NCBI GenBank assembly: GCA_001782675.1
Contig: MFPJ01000030.1
Location: 1-39,064, forward strand
Reading direction: 5' to 3'
Origin: Candidatus Levybacteria bacterium RIFCSPLOWO2_12_FULL_39_17
Lineage (GTDB): Bacteria; Patescibacteriota; Microgenomatia; Levybacterales; GWA1-39-11
DNA length: 39,064 bases
Shown here: piece by piece, positions 15,961 to 23,712 of the stretch
Layout of the letters: every line of letters begins with the position of its first letter
Position numbering within the stretch: the first letter of the stretch is position 1
Program-made: the position numbers and the translations under genes
The notes under the pieces: generated by a model
Told to the model about the DNA's origin: nothing
The model's database searches: none
What the model saw: the letters and a program-made list of their open reading frames with translations, nothing else

Positions 15961-16055
15961 CTAAAATGGCTATATAGCTAAAATGGTTACATGGCTTTGA
16001 AACCATGCAACTATGTAACTACCTGCCTGCCGGCAGGCAGGTTTTAACCATTTAG
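15961..16055. repeat. Imperfect inverted repeat with a GC-rich palindrome
   Basis: Units such as GCTAAAATGGTTACATGG appear on one side and GCAACTATGTAACTACC and TTAACCATTTAGCTAC on the other, forming an imperfect hairpin. Within it, CCTGCCTGCCGGCAGGCAGG (16022-16041) is a perfect palindrome. No gene is visible; it lies just upstream of the phosphoribosyltransferase gene and just downstream of the membrane protein. Confidence 0.6.
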
Positions 16056-16499
16056 CTACTTATAGTAGGATTTAATTTGGAACAGAATGTAAAATCCAAT
16101 TAATGCTCCCACCACTCCTCCTACCGAAAGAGCAACAATTGTCGAAACAACGCTCGCAACTTCACTCCAGAAAAGCAGATTCCATCCGGATATTTTTCTT
16201 GCGCGTGTTCCCGGAAATGCAAGAAGGAGAAGTACACTTGCAACAAGAGCTAAAATCGCTCCAATTACTCCACCGCTTGCTGCGCCGATTCCACCTCCTA
16301 TTAAAATAAAAGGAGCCAGGAAGGTAAGAAGACCTACGGCAACAAGAGATCCTAAAACACCAATAATTCCAAAAATCAATGCAAGCCAGGGAGCGATTTG
16401 AACTATAACATCTTTCCAGTTGCGAGGTAAAGCGGGAAGTTTTGAGTACCACTCTTCCATCATGTCGATTAATTGGTTTGCGGAACTAGATTGTGCCAA
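16056..16499 (-). CDS. Hypothetical polytopic membrane protein
   Basis: A 147-residue protein with about four hydrophobic segments: IAPWLALIFGIIGVLGSLVA, LLTFLAPFILIGGGIG, GVIGAILALVASVLLLLAF and VVSTIVALSVGGVVGALIGF. Small residues (Gly, Ala, Ser) crowd the second and third, suggesting tight helix packing. The N-terminal 25 residues are soluble. The start is TTG at 16499, fixed by AAGGGGGTGAG seven bases upstream, the strongest Shine-Dalgarno in the window. Not a family I can name. Confidence 0.65.
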   Translation of the reverse strand: MAQSSSANQLIDMMEEWYSKLPALPRNWKDVIVQIAPWLALIFGIIGVLGSLVAVGLLTFLAPFILIGGGIGAASGGVIGAILALVASVLLLLAFPGTRARKISGWNLLFWSEVASVVSTIVALSVGGVVGALIGFYILFQIKSYYK

Positions 16500-16586
16500 A
16501 ATTTCTCACCCCCTTTCTAGAAGCGGCGAACCACTCCTCTCTTAATCTTATCATGAAGCAATTCAAAATCAATATGGTACAGTTTA

Positions 16587-17999
16587 TCAGAAGGTTAATC
16601 CCAGCTGTGTTTTCTCGCTTGAGGTTTTACTATCTTCCTCGTTATTCCAGATTGCAACCTTTCCATATTCCCCGTCAAATCCCGGCACAATTTTTATATT
16701 TCTTGCCCTCACTTTTTCTATCCCTTTGGCAATCCTGTCTCCGCCTACCTCTCTAATTTCCGAGACGGGAATTCGAAATAAAACTTCATGCTCTGATCCA
16801 AAATGGTTAATGAGCCTATCAAAAAGAGAGAGGACTCCTTGACTTCCAACTCCTGAACTTAAAGACTCTGCCAGAACTTCAAGAAGAGGAACAAGAGCAA
16901 CATAAGGCGGCCGCATGTCTTTAGCATCCTTTATCCAAACCACGCCAAATTCATCTTCTCCCGGTTTGAAATTATTGGATTCTTTAGTTGCCAATTCCTC
17001 AACTCTATGCATTACCCCAACTGTTAATGGCTTTTTACAGACAGGACAAATCGTACCTTTGGTTTTGTCATCCGAAGGAGAATAGGAAACCTTACAAAGT
17101 CTGTGACCGGTATAATGATATTTTCCTTCCTCAGGATAAAATTCAATCGTATAAGCTATCTCAAATACCCTCTCTTTTCCCCGAACAAACGAATTCAAAA
17201 TATTATCATAAGCTATATCTTCTGTCTTTATTGGATTATTTGAAATTGGAAATTTGACATTTGACATTCCGTTCTTCTTTCGAAGAACGGTGGCTTCTCT
17301 CCCCATTTTTTCCAAAGAATGAGCATCGGAAAATGACACGATTGAACGCGAATCAAGTTCATTAATGCGCCAGTTCATTGCAGGATCAGAGCTAAGTCCT
17401 GTCTCAACTGCAAATATATATTTAGAATACTCCCCAAAACAATCAGCTAGTCTATCATAGCCGGAGCGAGAACCGTAAAGAGAAAACCATGGGGTCCAAA
17501 CATGACATGGAATTATTGCAATCTTACGGTCTATATTGAACAAAATAGCGGCTAGCTCGCGAGATGGAATTCCTAAAATTGGTCGTCCGTCTGATGATAA
17601 ATTGCACCCCCGTTTAATTAAAGCCGTATTTATCTTTTCTGCTGTTTCAAGATTTGGAGAAAAAATTAAAAGATGGATCCTGTGGGGCACACCATTTTCA
17701 GAATATATGCTTGAAACCTCAGTTGAAAGCATAAAATAAGGCCCCAAAAAATCTTTTTGGGAAAGCGATCCAAGTTCAAGGTCTGCCTTCTTTTGGTCTT
17801 TAAGCCTGAAGATTCCCGGATTTAATTCTTCCAATTGGCTTTTTGCTTCCCGAAACCAAATGGGATGGGTAAAATCTGTAACTGACAGAATATTTATTCC
17901 TTTTTTGCGCGCCCAAATATACATATTCCGAAGATTCATTCTTTGAGAAACCGCTCGCGAGAAACGAGAGTGAAGATGTAAATCGAGGACCAATTCCAT
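16587..17999 (-). CDS. Endonuclease Q-like PHP-domain nuclease
   Basis: The 470-residue protein combines an N-terminal PHP metal site (DLHLHSRFS at the start, LSTEVSSIY, IPCHVWTPWF, FSDAHSLEKMG) with a downstream zinc-ribbon segment (HRLCKVSYSP and CPVCKKPLTVGVMHR). That order is the one in archaeal and bacterial EndoQ proteins, which nick DNA 5' to deaminated bases such as uracil and hypoxanthine. Residues around 260-275 (GMSNVKFPISNN) come from a TTTGACAT-type repeat read in frame. A TATAAT ends six bases before the ATG, so it is likely leaderless. Activity is inferred from family only. Confidence 0.75.
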   Translation of the reverse strand: MELVLDLHLHSRFSRAVSQRMNLRNMYIWARKKGINILSVTDFTHPIWFREAKSQLEELNPGIFRLKDQKKADLELGSLSQKDFLGPYFMLSTEVSSIYSENGVPHRIHLLIFSPNLETAEKINTALIKRGCNLSSDGRPILGIPSRELAAILFNIDRKIAIIPCHVWTPWFSLYGSRSGYDRLADCFGEYSKYIFAVETGLSSDPAMNWRINELDSRSIVSFSDAHSLEKMGREATVLRKKNGMSNVKFPISNNPIKTEDIAYDNILNSFVRGKERVFEIAYTIEFYPEEGKYHYTGHRLCKVSYSPSDDKTKGTICPVCKKPLTVGVMHRVEELATKESNNFKPGEDEFGVVWIKDAKDMRPPYVALVPLLEVLAESLSSGVGSQGVLSLFDRLINHFGSEHEVLFRIPVSEIREVGGDRIAKGIEKVRARNIKIVPGFDGEYGKVAIWNNEEDSKTSSEKTQLGLTF

Positions 18000-18015
18000 T
18001 GATTGATTATAACAT

Positions 18016-18186
18016 CTACTTTTTTGTCATTCCGAGGATTAATGTTTTGTCAGGCATTGGGTCATAACCTCTTGCCTCTCTTCGAAAAGCTGCCATTTCC
18101 TTCGAAACAGTCTTCGGATCTCCAAGTAATCTAATGATTTCCTGTAATTTCAACTCTGATTGCTCAACCATAATTTCTTTATACAT
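18016..18186 (-). CDS. Hypothetical small protein (56 aa)
   Basis: The minus strand from the ATG at 18186 encodes 56 residues beginning MYKEIMVEQSELKLQEIIRL, a hydrophilic helical protein with KEMAAFRREARGYDPMPD near the end. A second in-frame ATG lies at 18171. Its 3' end reaches into the promoter region of the EndoQ-like gene downstream. No family is recognised; composition is that of a real coding frame but length is too short to be certain. Confidence 0.4.
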   Translation of the reverse strand: MYKEIMVEQSELKLQEIIRLLGDPKTVSKEMAAFRREARGYDPMPDKTLILGMTKK

Positions 18187-18227
18187 TTAAATGTAGTGCT
18201 TTCCAAGCAGTCTGTTATAATATTCTC

Positions 18228-18500
18228 GTGCAGAAGATCGGAACAGTTCTTAAAAATTTTGACCCTTTTAAAGACAGGTATATCAGCCGGGAATTTCAGT
18301 CATATGGGATCTATCTTTCGGAAATCTTAAACGATTATAAACACAAGTCTCTTTACATTAAACTTGCCAAAACCGTACATCGTTCAATCCTTGAAAAAGC
18401 CCTTTCTTATGTCAGAGACGCAAAAACCACTACACCCAATAAAGGCGCTCTATTTATGTGGCAGATGAAGCAGTTAAAGGAGGCAGGGAATAGGAAATAG
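18228..18500 (+). CDS. Hypothetical protein (90 aa)
   Basis: A 90-residue hydrophilic helical protein. It contains YISREFQSYGIYLSEILNDY and LYIKLAKTVHRSILEKALSY and ends GALFMWQMKQLKEAGNRK. I believe this kind of protein recurs in Patescibacteria, but I cannot name the family or function. The start is GTG; TATAAT at 18216-18221 ends six bases before it, supporting a leaderless start. Diverges from the 56-residue gene. Confidence 0.65.
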   Translation: MQKIGTVLKNFDPFKDRYISREFQSYGIYLSEILNDYKHKSLYIKLAKTVHRSILEKALSYVRDAKTTTPNKGALFMWQMKQLKEAGNRK

Positions 18501-18570
18501 CGACGGGTAAAACTTTATTAATCGAATTAGTGCCTGAGTGGGTCTTTGCGAAATGTACACGAGCGACATA

Positions 18571-19125
18571 ATGAAATATATGAGAAGAAAAAATAAACCA
18601 GCAATCCTTCAGAGTAAATTATTTTATGCAATCCTTTTTTTGCTGTCATCTCTCCTTTTGTTTTCACCAATATTCTTTAAATTTGACCTGAATTCTTTAA
18701 AATCCTTTGGAATAGCAGGTGTCTTTTTATTTAATTTTATTTCCTCCTCAACTCTTTTCTTTCCCGCTCCGGGTTTTTTGGCAACAGGAATTGGCGGAGC
18801 TCTTTTTAATCCTTTTTTAGTGGCATTGGCTGCATCTCTTGGCTCAACTCTTGGCGAGTCTGTAGGTTTTCTTTTTGGCCACTCTTCAAGAAAAATTAGT
18901 CATCCAAAGGACCACACTTTCATGGAGTCACTATACAAAATAATTCATCATAAACATGGGTTTCTTTTAATTGTGGCCCTTGCCTTTATCCCAAACCCTT
19001 TCTTTGATGCTATTGGAATTCTTGCCGGACTCGCCCTTTATCCATTGAGACGGTTTCTTCTTTCGGTCTTTATCGGAAGATTCGCTCGAGATATAATTGT
19101 TGCCTATGTCGGATCAACCCTCTAA
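18571..19125 (+). CDS. VTT/DedA-like membrane protein
   Basis: The protein has four to five hydrophobic segments and the VTT/SNARE-associated pattern: LFFPAPGFLATGIGGALFNP, LAASLGSTLGESVGFLFG and a late FIPNPFFDAIGILAGL that resembles the family's P-N/D motif. DedA-type proteins are lipid scramblases or flippases of the inner membrane. The open frame starts at a GTG (18538) with in-frame ATGs at 18553, 18571 and 18580; I chose 18571 because a basic stretch (MKYMRRKNK) then leads into the first membrane segment, but no ribosome site decides. Its 3' end overlaps the MGMT-like gene by 20 bases. Confidence 0.75.
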   Translation: MKYMRRKNKPAILQSKLFYAILFLLSSLLLFSPIFFKFDLNSLKSFGIAGVFLFNFISSSTLFFPAPGFLATGIGGALFNPFLVALAASLGSTLGESVGFLFGHSSRKISHPKDHTFMESLYKIIHHKHGFLLIVALAFIPNPFFDAIGILAGLALYPLRRFLLSVFIGRFARDIIVAYVGSTL

Positions 19126-19420
19126 ACGCTTTGAGATGATTTATGAGTTAGTTCGCAGGATTCCAAGAGGCAAAGTGACTACTTACGGCGTGATTGCAAA
19201 AAAACTTGGTATGTCTCCCCGACTTGTAGGCTATGCCCTGCATCTAAATCCTGACGGCGAAAAAACTCCTTGCCATAGAGTCGTTAATAGAGATGGCCGA
19301 ATTGCAAAAGGTTTTGCTTTTGGAGGAGAAAACGAACAAAGAAAAAGGTTGGAACAAGAGGGCATAATTTTTGTAAGTAAAGATTGTGTTGATTTTGGAA
19401 AGTATCTGTTCAATTTCTAA
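19106..19420 (+). CDS. MGMT-family DNA alkyltransferase domain protein
   Basis: A 104-residue stand-alone copy of the C-terminal domain of O6-alkylguanine-DNA alkyltransferases. It has the helix-turn-helix (TTYGVIAKKLGMSPRLVGYAL) and the active-site motif PCHRVV, with the alkyl-accepting cysteine intact; alkyltransferase-like (ATL) proteins of similar length usually have tryptophan there. It may therefore repair alkylated guanine by itself or flag it for excision. The ATG at 19106 lies inside the end of the VTT gene, indicating translational coupling. Confidence 0.85.
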   Translation: MSDQPSKRFEMIYELVRRIPRGKVTTYGVIAKKLGMSPRLVGYALHLNPDGEKTPCHRVVNRDGRIAKGFAFGGENEQRKRLEQEGIIFVSKDCVDFGKYLFNF

Positions 19421-19436
19421 TTGGAGCAAAGCGACT

Positions 19437-19715
19437 TTACATCGCGGGTTGATTCGGGGGATTTCCACCGGGAGTTTGTTCTCCGGATGTTGGCTCTGGA
19501 GTCGGAAGTGTTACCGGTGGAATAGCAGGTTCCGGAGTTGACGGTTCCACAGGTGGCTCTGGTACTGGAGGAGTCGGATTTGGCTCAACCGGTGGAACAG
19601 AAGACGGAGGCGTTGGAACTGTCGGCTCAGAAACCGGTGATGTAGGATTTGATATAGGAGGAGTTGGAATAGGTCCGCCGGCTGGCGGATTAGGTTGTTG
19701 ATTTTGGTCGTCCAT
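19437..19715 (-). CDS. Proline-rich hypothetical protein
   Basis: A 92-residue low-complexity protein: about 40 percent proline with Glu, Thr, Ser and Val, arranged as PTPP, PVEP and PEP units, for example PVEPNPTPPVPEPPVEPSTP. No membrane segment, signal peptide or fold is visible, so it may be a flexible linker or surface-exposed tail detached from a larger protein, or a rapidly evolving free-standing protein. The regular PEP periodicity supports this strand over the other. It converges with the MGMT-like gene. Confidence 0.5.
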   Translation of the reverse strand: MDDQNQQPNPPAGGPIPTPPISNPTSPVSEPTVPTPPSSVPPVEPNPTPPVPEPPVEPSTPEPAIPPVTLPTPEPTSGEQTPGGNPPNQPAM

Positions 19716-19766
19716 ATAATATTACTTAAGCATATTTTAGATTGTCTTGTCAAGAGTCTTTATTTT

Positions 19767-21512
19767 TTATTTCCTTACAAACTGCTGCTTATACATTTCC
19801 TCAATCTCAGAAACAGTGGTCGCGTCCTCAGGCCTTTTGTCTGCTTCCCGAAACTTCATCAATCTTGGAAATCGAAGAGCATATCCAAAACCTTCCTTAT
19901 CCCGTCCGGCAGTGTGAATCGGAGAGCGTGTTATTTCATCTGCGTAAATCTTAAGAACAACTTTTGGTTCAACCCAATATGAGGGAGTAATTTCGGAGTT
20001 GACGCGGGCCGGTTTATGTTTCACTTTTATGTCCTTTCCAATTTCATTGACTTTCCGAAATTCTTCGTCTGTCAGGCCGGTCCCAATCCGGGAAACCGTA
20101 ACGAACTCATCTTTTTTATCATCATACAAACCCACCAGAAGTCCTCCAGCTCCAAATTCAGTCCTTTTCCCCCGTCCGGAGTAAACCCCCAGCAAAACAC
20201 AGTCAACGCTATCTGTTAATTCTCCCGCTTGGCTCCTCTTAAATTTTATCCAATGAAAACCACGTCCTCCCGCAACATAAGGACTGTCAAGTTTTTTAAG
20301 CATGAGACCCTCAAGGCCTTGGGATATTGCTTCATTGAAAAATTCTGCCACCTCTTGCGCATTATGAAGAGTCCTTTCTTCGACAAGCCTAATAATTTGT
20401 CCTTCTTTTGAAACTATTGATGAAAGTAGTTTTCTTCTTTCCTTATAGGATTTTTGAGTAATATCTTGTCCATTTAAATACAAAAGGTCAAAAGCAAACA
20501 TAATCAGTGGCAGTTTCTTTGTCATTTCCTCAATCTTATATTTTCGGCGTCTCTTTGTCGTTTCCTGAAACGGCAGAAATTCGGAAGTTGTGGGATTATA
20601 TGCAATTGCCTCTCCTTCGAGAATTGCCGATTTTGCTTTTACTTCCTTTTTGGCGCCTTCAACAATATCCGGAAAAGCATTTGTGGTATTCTCAAGATTT
20701 CTTGAGAAAAGCTTGATCTCATCTCCTTTTTTGTGAACTGCAACCCTGAATCCGTCAAGTTTTGGTTCTGCCGCAAATTCCTGACCCAACCTTTTAACCG
20801 CCTCATCAGCCGAAGGCAGGCGTTCAGCCAAAGCAGGCCTGATTGGTTTTCCTACGATTAAATGGATATTCTTAATCCCCTCAATCCCTTTTTTAAAGAA
20901 AGCTTCGGCTACAAATCCTAAATCGCTTGTTTTATTGTATGCACCTTCTAAGCGAGGACGGAGAGATTTGTCTCCGTGTTTTGCCAAAGATAATGCATCA
21001 AGCACTGTTGGATCTCCAATTCCAAGACGAAGAGTTCCAAGAGGAATATTTACAACATGCTTAACCGAAACTGAATCTAAATCATTCAGAAGATCGGCAA
21101 GAATTGTAATTTTTTTTTCAACTGACCCTTCTCCGCCTGTTTTTGCAATCGAATGCAGTCGCTCGAACACTTCAGCTACTGATAACTTTGAACTTTGAAC
21201 TTTGAACTTTGAATTCTGCGACAGCTGCTGCGCAGCTATCCCCATACTGCCGAAATGCCGATAAGATTTAATTACTTCTTCTTTTGAAGAACCAAACGCG
21301 CGGGCAATTGAGATGGCCGCCAGATTTTCAGACATTCCAATTTCTGTTGGTTCAAAAAACGGCGCCACCCTTCCTTGAATAAGATAACAAATCTTCCCAA
21401 TCTCATCATCATCCGATTCTTTGAAAAGCTTCGACAAAATATCCACCAGCTCCAAGCGCTTAGAAGTCGCCTCCAACTTTTCGTAATACTCCGAAAGTTT
21501 AGAAAATTTCAT
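19767..21512 (-). CDS. lig: ATP-dependent DNA ligase (archaeal/eukaryotic type)
   Basis: The 581-residue enzyme has the three domains of archaeal-type ligases: an N-terminal DNA-binding domain, the adenylation domain with lysine K251 in AEPKLDGFRV, and an OB-fold. Further nucleotidyltransferase motifs are seen as FSRNLE, ILEGEAIAY, FAFDLLYLNG, GLEGLMLKKL and WIKFKRS. It seals nicks in DNA using ATP, whereas most bacteria use NAD ligases. Residues 97-110 (SQNSKFKVQSSKLS) come from a TTTGAACTTTGAA-type repeat read in frame in the N-terminal domain. The start overlaps the stop of the upstream 200-residue gene by four bases (ATGA), so the two are co-translated. Confidence 0.95.
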   Translation of the reverse strand: MKFSKLSEYYEKLEATSKRLELVDILSKLFKESDDDEIGKICYLIQGRVAPFFEPTEIGMSENLAAISIARAFGSSKEEVIKSYRHFGSMGIAAQQLSQNSKFKVQSSKLSVAEVFERLHSIAKTGGEGSVEKKITILADLLNDLDSVSVKHVVNIPLGTLRLGIGDPTVLDALSLAKHGDKSLRPRLEGAYNKTSDLGFVAEAFFKKGIEGIKNIHLIVGKPIRPALAERLPSADEAVKRLGQEFAAEPKLDGFRVAVHKKGDEIKLFSRNLENTTNAFPDIVEGAKKEVKAKSAILEGEAIAYNPTTSEFLPFQETTKRRRKYKIEEMTKKLPLIMFAFDLLYLNGQDITQKSYKERRKLLSSIVSKEGQIIRLVEERTLHNAQEVAEFFNEAISQGLEGLMLKKLDSPYVAGGRGFHWIKFKRSQAGELTDSVDCVLLGVYSGRGKRTEFGAGGLLVGLYDDKKDEFVTVSRIGTGLTDEEFRKVNEIGKDIKVKHKPARVNSEITPSYWVEPKVVLKIYADEITRSPIHTAGRDKEGFGYALRFPRLMKFREADKRPEDATTVSEIEEMYKQQFVRK

Positions 21513-22111
21513 TTTTGCCTTTCCGCCAACATCCTCACAATTTCCTCATGAGTCATTCGGCGCGGCCAAAGAAGACTCTTGTCCGCGGGATCATAAATCG
21601 GTAAGGCACTCTGTGGTTTAACATTCCAAATTCCTCTGACAATTTCCAACACTTTATCAAAACTTAAATTAACTAAGGCTTGCCCGTAAAACCCCAAGCC
21701 TACATAATCGTTAGGGTTTGAATCTTTGATAAAAACTTCATCCGTATGTTTAAGACGCCCTTTGGTAGTTTCATCTTCAGGTAGAGTGAAAACATCCTGT
21801 GGAGTTTTTATTAACACCAAGACTTCTCCAGGAAATGGAACTTTTTCTTTACTAAAAGTGGATACGAAAGCTCGATTTAACGGCATGCCCCAAACAGATT
21901 GATAGTCTTTCTTCCCCTTTTTCGCTGCACTTTCGCCGCTGAGAACACCTTCGCTTAAAATATCTCTTAAATTTCTAACCCATGTTGCATGCGTAAGAAA
22001 ATCAACTCTTTCAAGGTCAACTACTCTAGATAAGGCAACACTCTCTGGTGTTGGCTTCTGTTCTTGCTGCTCTCTCTTTAAAATTTGTCTAACGGCCTCA
22101 CCAATTTCCAT
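21509..22111 (-). CDS. Hypothetical protein co-translated with DNA ligase
   Basis: A 200-residue soluble protein. Residues 36-60 (VDFLTHATWVRNLRDILSEG and VLSG following) resemble the opening of ADP-ribosyltransferase-fold proteins of the DarT kind (H-x-T-x-x-x-N-x-x-x-I-L), but the similarity is faint and no catalytic glutamate can be fixed. A later segment reads YVGLGFYGQALVNLSFDKV and the C-terminus has WPRRMTHEEIVRMLAERQK. Its stop overlaps the ligase start as ATGA, which ties it to DNA joining or nucleotide modification by context only. Function unknown. Confidence 0.6.
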   Translation of the reverse strand: MEIGEAVRQILKREQQEQKPTPESVALSRVVDLERVDFLTHATWVRNLRDILSEGVLSGESAAKKGKKDYQSVWGMPLNRAFVSTFSKEKVPFPGEVLVLIKTPQDVFTLPEDETTKGRLKHTDEVFIKDSNPNDYVGLGFYGQALVNLSFDKVLEIVRGIWNVKPQSALPIYDPADKSLLWPRRMTHEEIVRMLAERQK

Positions 22112-22117
22112 ATTATT

Positions 22118-22165
22118 TCATTACATACCTTGCGGCTTTGGTTTTTCCTTGCGATGCATCCATAA
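22118..22165 (-). pseudogene. Possible orphan C-terminus of a Fic/winged-helix gene
   Basis: The minus strand reads MDASQGKTKAARYVMK followed by a stop. This resembles the last residues of the neighbouring Fic protein (KKQGVTKGVKYVMTKD). It may be the stranded end of a duplicated or replaced copy. Too short to be sure. Between the two lies a run of CTAGTATCTAGT-type repeats (22180-22218). Confidence 0.25.
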
Positions 22166-22210
22166 TTTTTATTTCTTATTCCCTAGTATCTAGTCACTAT
22201 TATCTAGTTT

Positions 22211-23248
22211 CTAGTCTTTCGTCATCACATATTTCACGCCCTTGGTTACGCCTTGCTTTTTCAAGATCCCTTTTTTGACTAAATCCTGAACTTCCCTTAA
22301 AACCGTATCTTCTGAAACCATAGGAAATAAAGTATCATAAGCTTTATTTTCTACATAACCATTTGCCTGTATGTATTCAATAATCTTGAGTTGCCGCTCA
22401 GATAACATAACCGGCCCTCCCAATTTTTTCTTGAGGTTTGAGTCAATTGAAATTTTTTCGATCCTGTCTTTTATCTTTGACAATTCTGCGGCAAGACACT
22501 CTGTAAAATATTCAAGCCACATGGTTTGATCTCCGTTTTTCTTCTCAACAGACTGAAGAGCCTCATAATATTTCTCCGGATCCCTGTCAAAGTGCTCCTC
22601 CAGGGAAAAGAATTGTCTTATGTCATATCCAAGCTTATACAAAGCAAGCATAGATAAAGCTCTCCCCACTCTGCCGTTTCCATCCAAAAATGGGTGAATT
22701 CTCACAAATTCATAATGAACGATCCCGCCTTTTAAAACGGGATGAATTTCCGATTCCTCATTAATAAAAATTAAGAGCTCCTTCATTTGCCAAGGGACCT
22801 CAACTGTTTTTGGAGGCTTGAAGGCAATATCTCCGGTAATTGAATTCTTGATGACAACCTCCTTATCTCTGTAAATTCCCGCGCGCTCATCTTCAAGAAG
22901 TTTTTTAATCACAATTTTATGGAGGTCGGCTATCGTATCTCCGTCTATTTTTGAATTTGTTCTTTTATCTATATAATCAAGAACCTTTCGATAATTAATA
23001 ACCTCCTGCACATCCCGCTCTCGGGCAACAATTCTTTCCCCATCCAATATTTTCTGAACCTGATTCAAGCTTAATTCATTGCCTTCGATATGGGTGCCGA
23101 AATGGGTTGTGCGCAGCATTGCATCATCCTGAAATTTTTTCTCCCAATAAGGAAGAAGCGGGGCATTTTCTATAATTTCTCGGGCTGCCTCAATCGCCCC
23201 GATGTTCCTTAGAATTTTATTATTTATTGAAAAAGTGGGACTATACAT
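22211..23248 (-). CDS. Fic/DOC family protein with C-terminal winged helix
   Basis: The 345-residue protein contains the Fic core motif HPFLDGNGRVGR, whose histidine deprotonates a target hydroxyl and whose DGNGR loop binds ATP for AMP transfer. An inhibitory-helix-like FGTHIEGNEL sits in the N-terminal Fic_N segment, in the class II position, suggesting auto-inhibition. The C-terminus is a winged-helix (SERQLKIIEYIQANGYVENK, then VREVQDLVKKGILKKQG-like). The frame continues upstream to 23320 but that part (LSEAEG) is a palindromic repeat read by chance, so MYSPTFS at 23248 is taken as start. Target protein unknown. Confidence 0.88.
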   Translation of the reverse strand: MYSPTFSINNKILRNIGAIEAAREIIENAPLLPYWEKKFQDDAMLRTTHFGTHIEGNELSLNQVQKILDGERIVARERDVQEVINYRKVLDYIDKRTNSKIDGDTIADLHKIVIKKLLEDERAGIYRDKEVVIKNSITGDIAFKPPKTVEVPWQMKELLIFINEESEIHPVLKGGIVHYEFVRIHPFLDGNGRVGRALSMLALYKLGYDIRQFFSLEEHFDRDPEKYYEALQSVEKKNGDQTMWLEYFTECLAAELSKIKDRIEKISIDSNLKKKLGGPVMLSERQLKIIEYIQANGYVENKAYDTLFPMVSEDTVLREVQDLVKKGILKKQGVTKGVKYVMTKD

Positions 23249-23265
23249 TTTAAGAAAATAAAAAA

Positions 23266-23290
23266 TCAACCCTTCGGCTTCGCTCAGGAC
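23266..23290. repeat. TTCGGCTTCGCTCAGGACG-type repeat
   Basis: CCCTTCGGCTTCGCTCAGGA lies upstream of the Fic gene. It belongs to the same broad family as CCCTGAGCTTGTCGAAGGG found inside the glycosyltransferase gene (31063-31081) and the pair near 34545-34578. Followed by AAAATTCAAAATTGC-type AT-rich repeats up to about 23390. Confidence 0.5.
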
Positions 23291-23376
23291 GAGAATGCAA
23301 AATTCAAAATTGCAACTCAAAACTAAAAAATTATTTAAACTTTAAATTTTGACTTTATTTTTTTACCTTTAACTTT

Positions 23377-23405
23377 TTGCCTTTTGACTTATTATTTTGT
23401 ATTAT
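23377..23405 (+). promoter_or_regulatory. Promoter of the DUF5654-like gene (leaderless)
   Basis: TTGCCT (23377-23382), 17 bases, TATTAT (23400-23405), then seven bases to the ATG at 23413. The -35 is made from the AT-rich TTTTGACTT-type repeat tract. Confidence 0.5.
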
Positions 23406-23412
23406 ATCAACT

Positions 23413-23712
23413 ATGGCAATAACCAAAGAGGACAAAAAACAGGAAGAGCAAAGGCTGCATATTGCAGTAGTAAGACAAATGCTTACTTTGGCAACTTCAG
23501 GTTTTGGTCTTGTTGCGGCGCTTGCATGGAATAATTTAATTCAGGAATTCGTAAATAACTATATTAAAAAATATCTCCCTGACAGCGCCGGTATTATATC
23601 TCTTTTAATATACGCATTGGTTATTACTGCTTTTGCTGTTCTTGTAACAATTCAATTGTCAAAGTTATTGAGAAAACTAGAGGCGCTTCAAAATGATTCT
23701 AAAAAATCTTAA
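23413..23712 (+). CDS. DUF5654-like two-span membrane protein
   Basis: A 99-residue protein with a charged N-terminus (MAITKEDKKQEEQRLH), the segment SGFGLVAALAWNNLIQEF, a short soluble loop and a second membrane helix IISLLIYALVITAFAVLVTI. The FGLVAALAWN signature followed by a two-helix layout is that of DUF5654 proteins of archaea and Patescibacteria; function unknown. The start at 23413 rather than the upstream ATG at 23377 is fixed by the promoter. It overlaps recF by 20 bases, so the two form an operon. Confidence 0.7.
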   Translation: MAITKEDKKQEEQRLHIAVVRQMLTLATSGFGLVAALAWNNLIQEFVNNYIKKYLPDSAGIISLLIYALVITAFAVLVTIQLSKLLRKLEALQNDSKKS

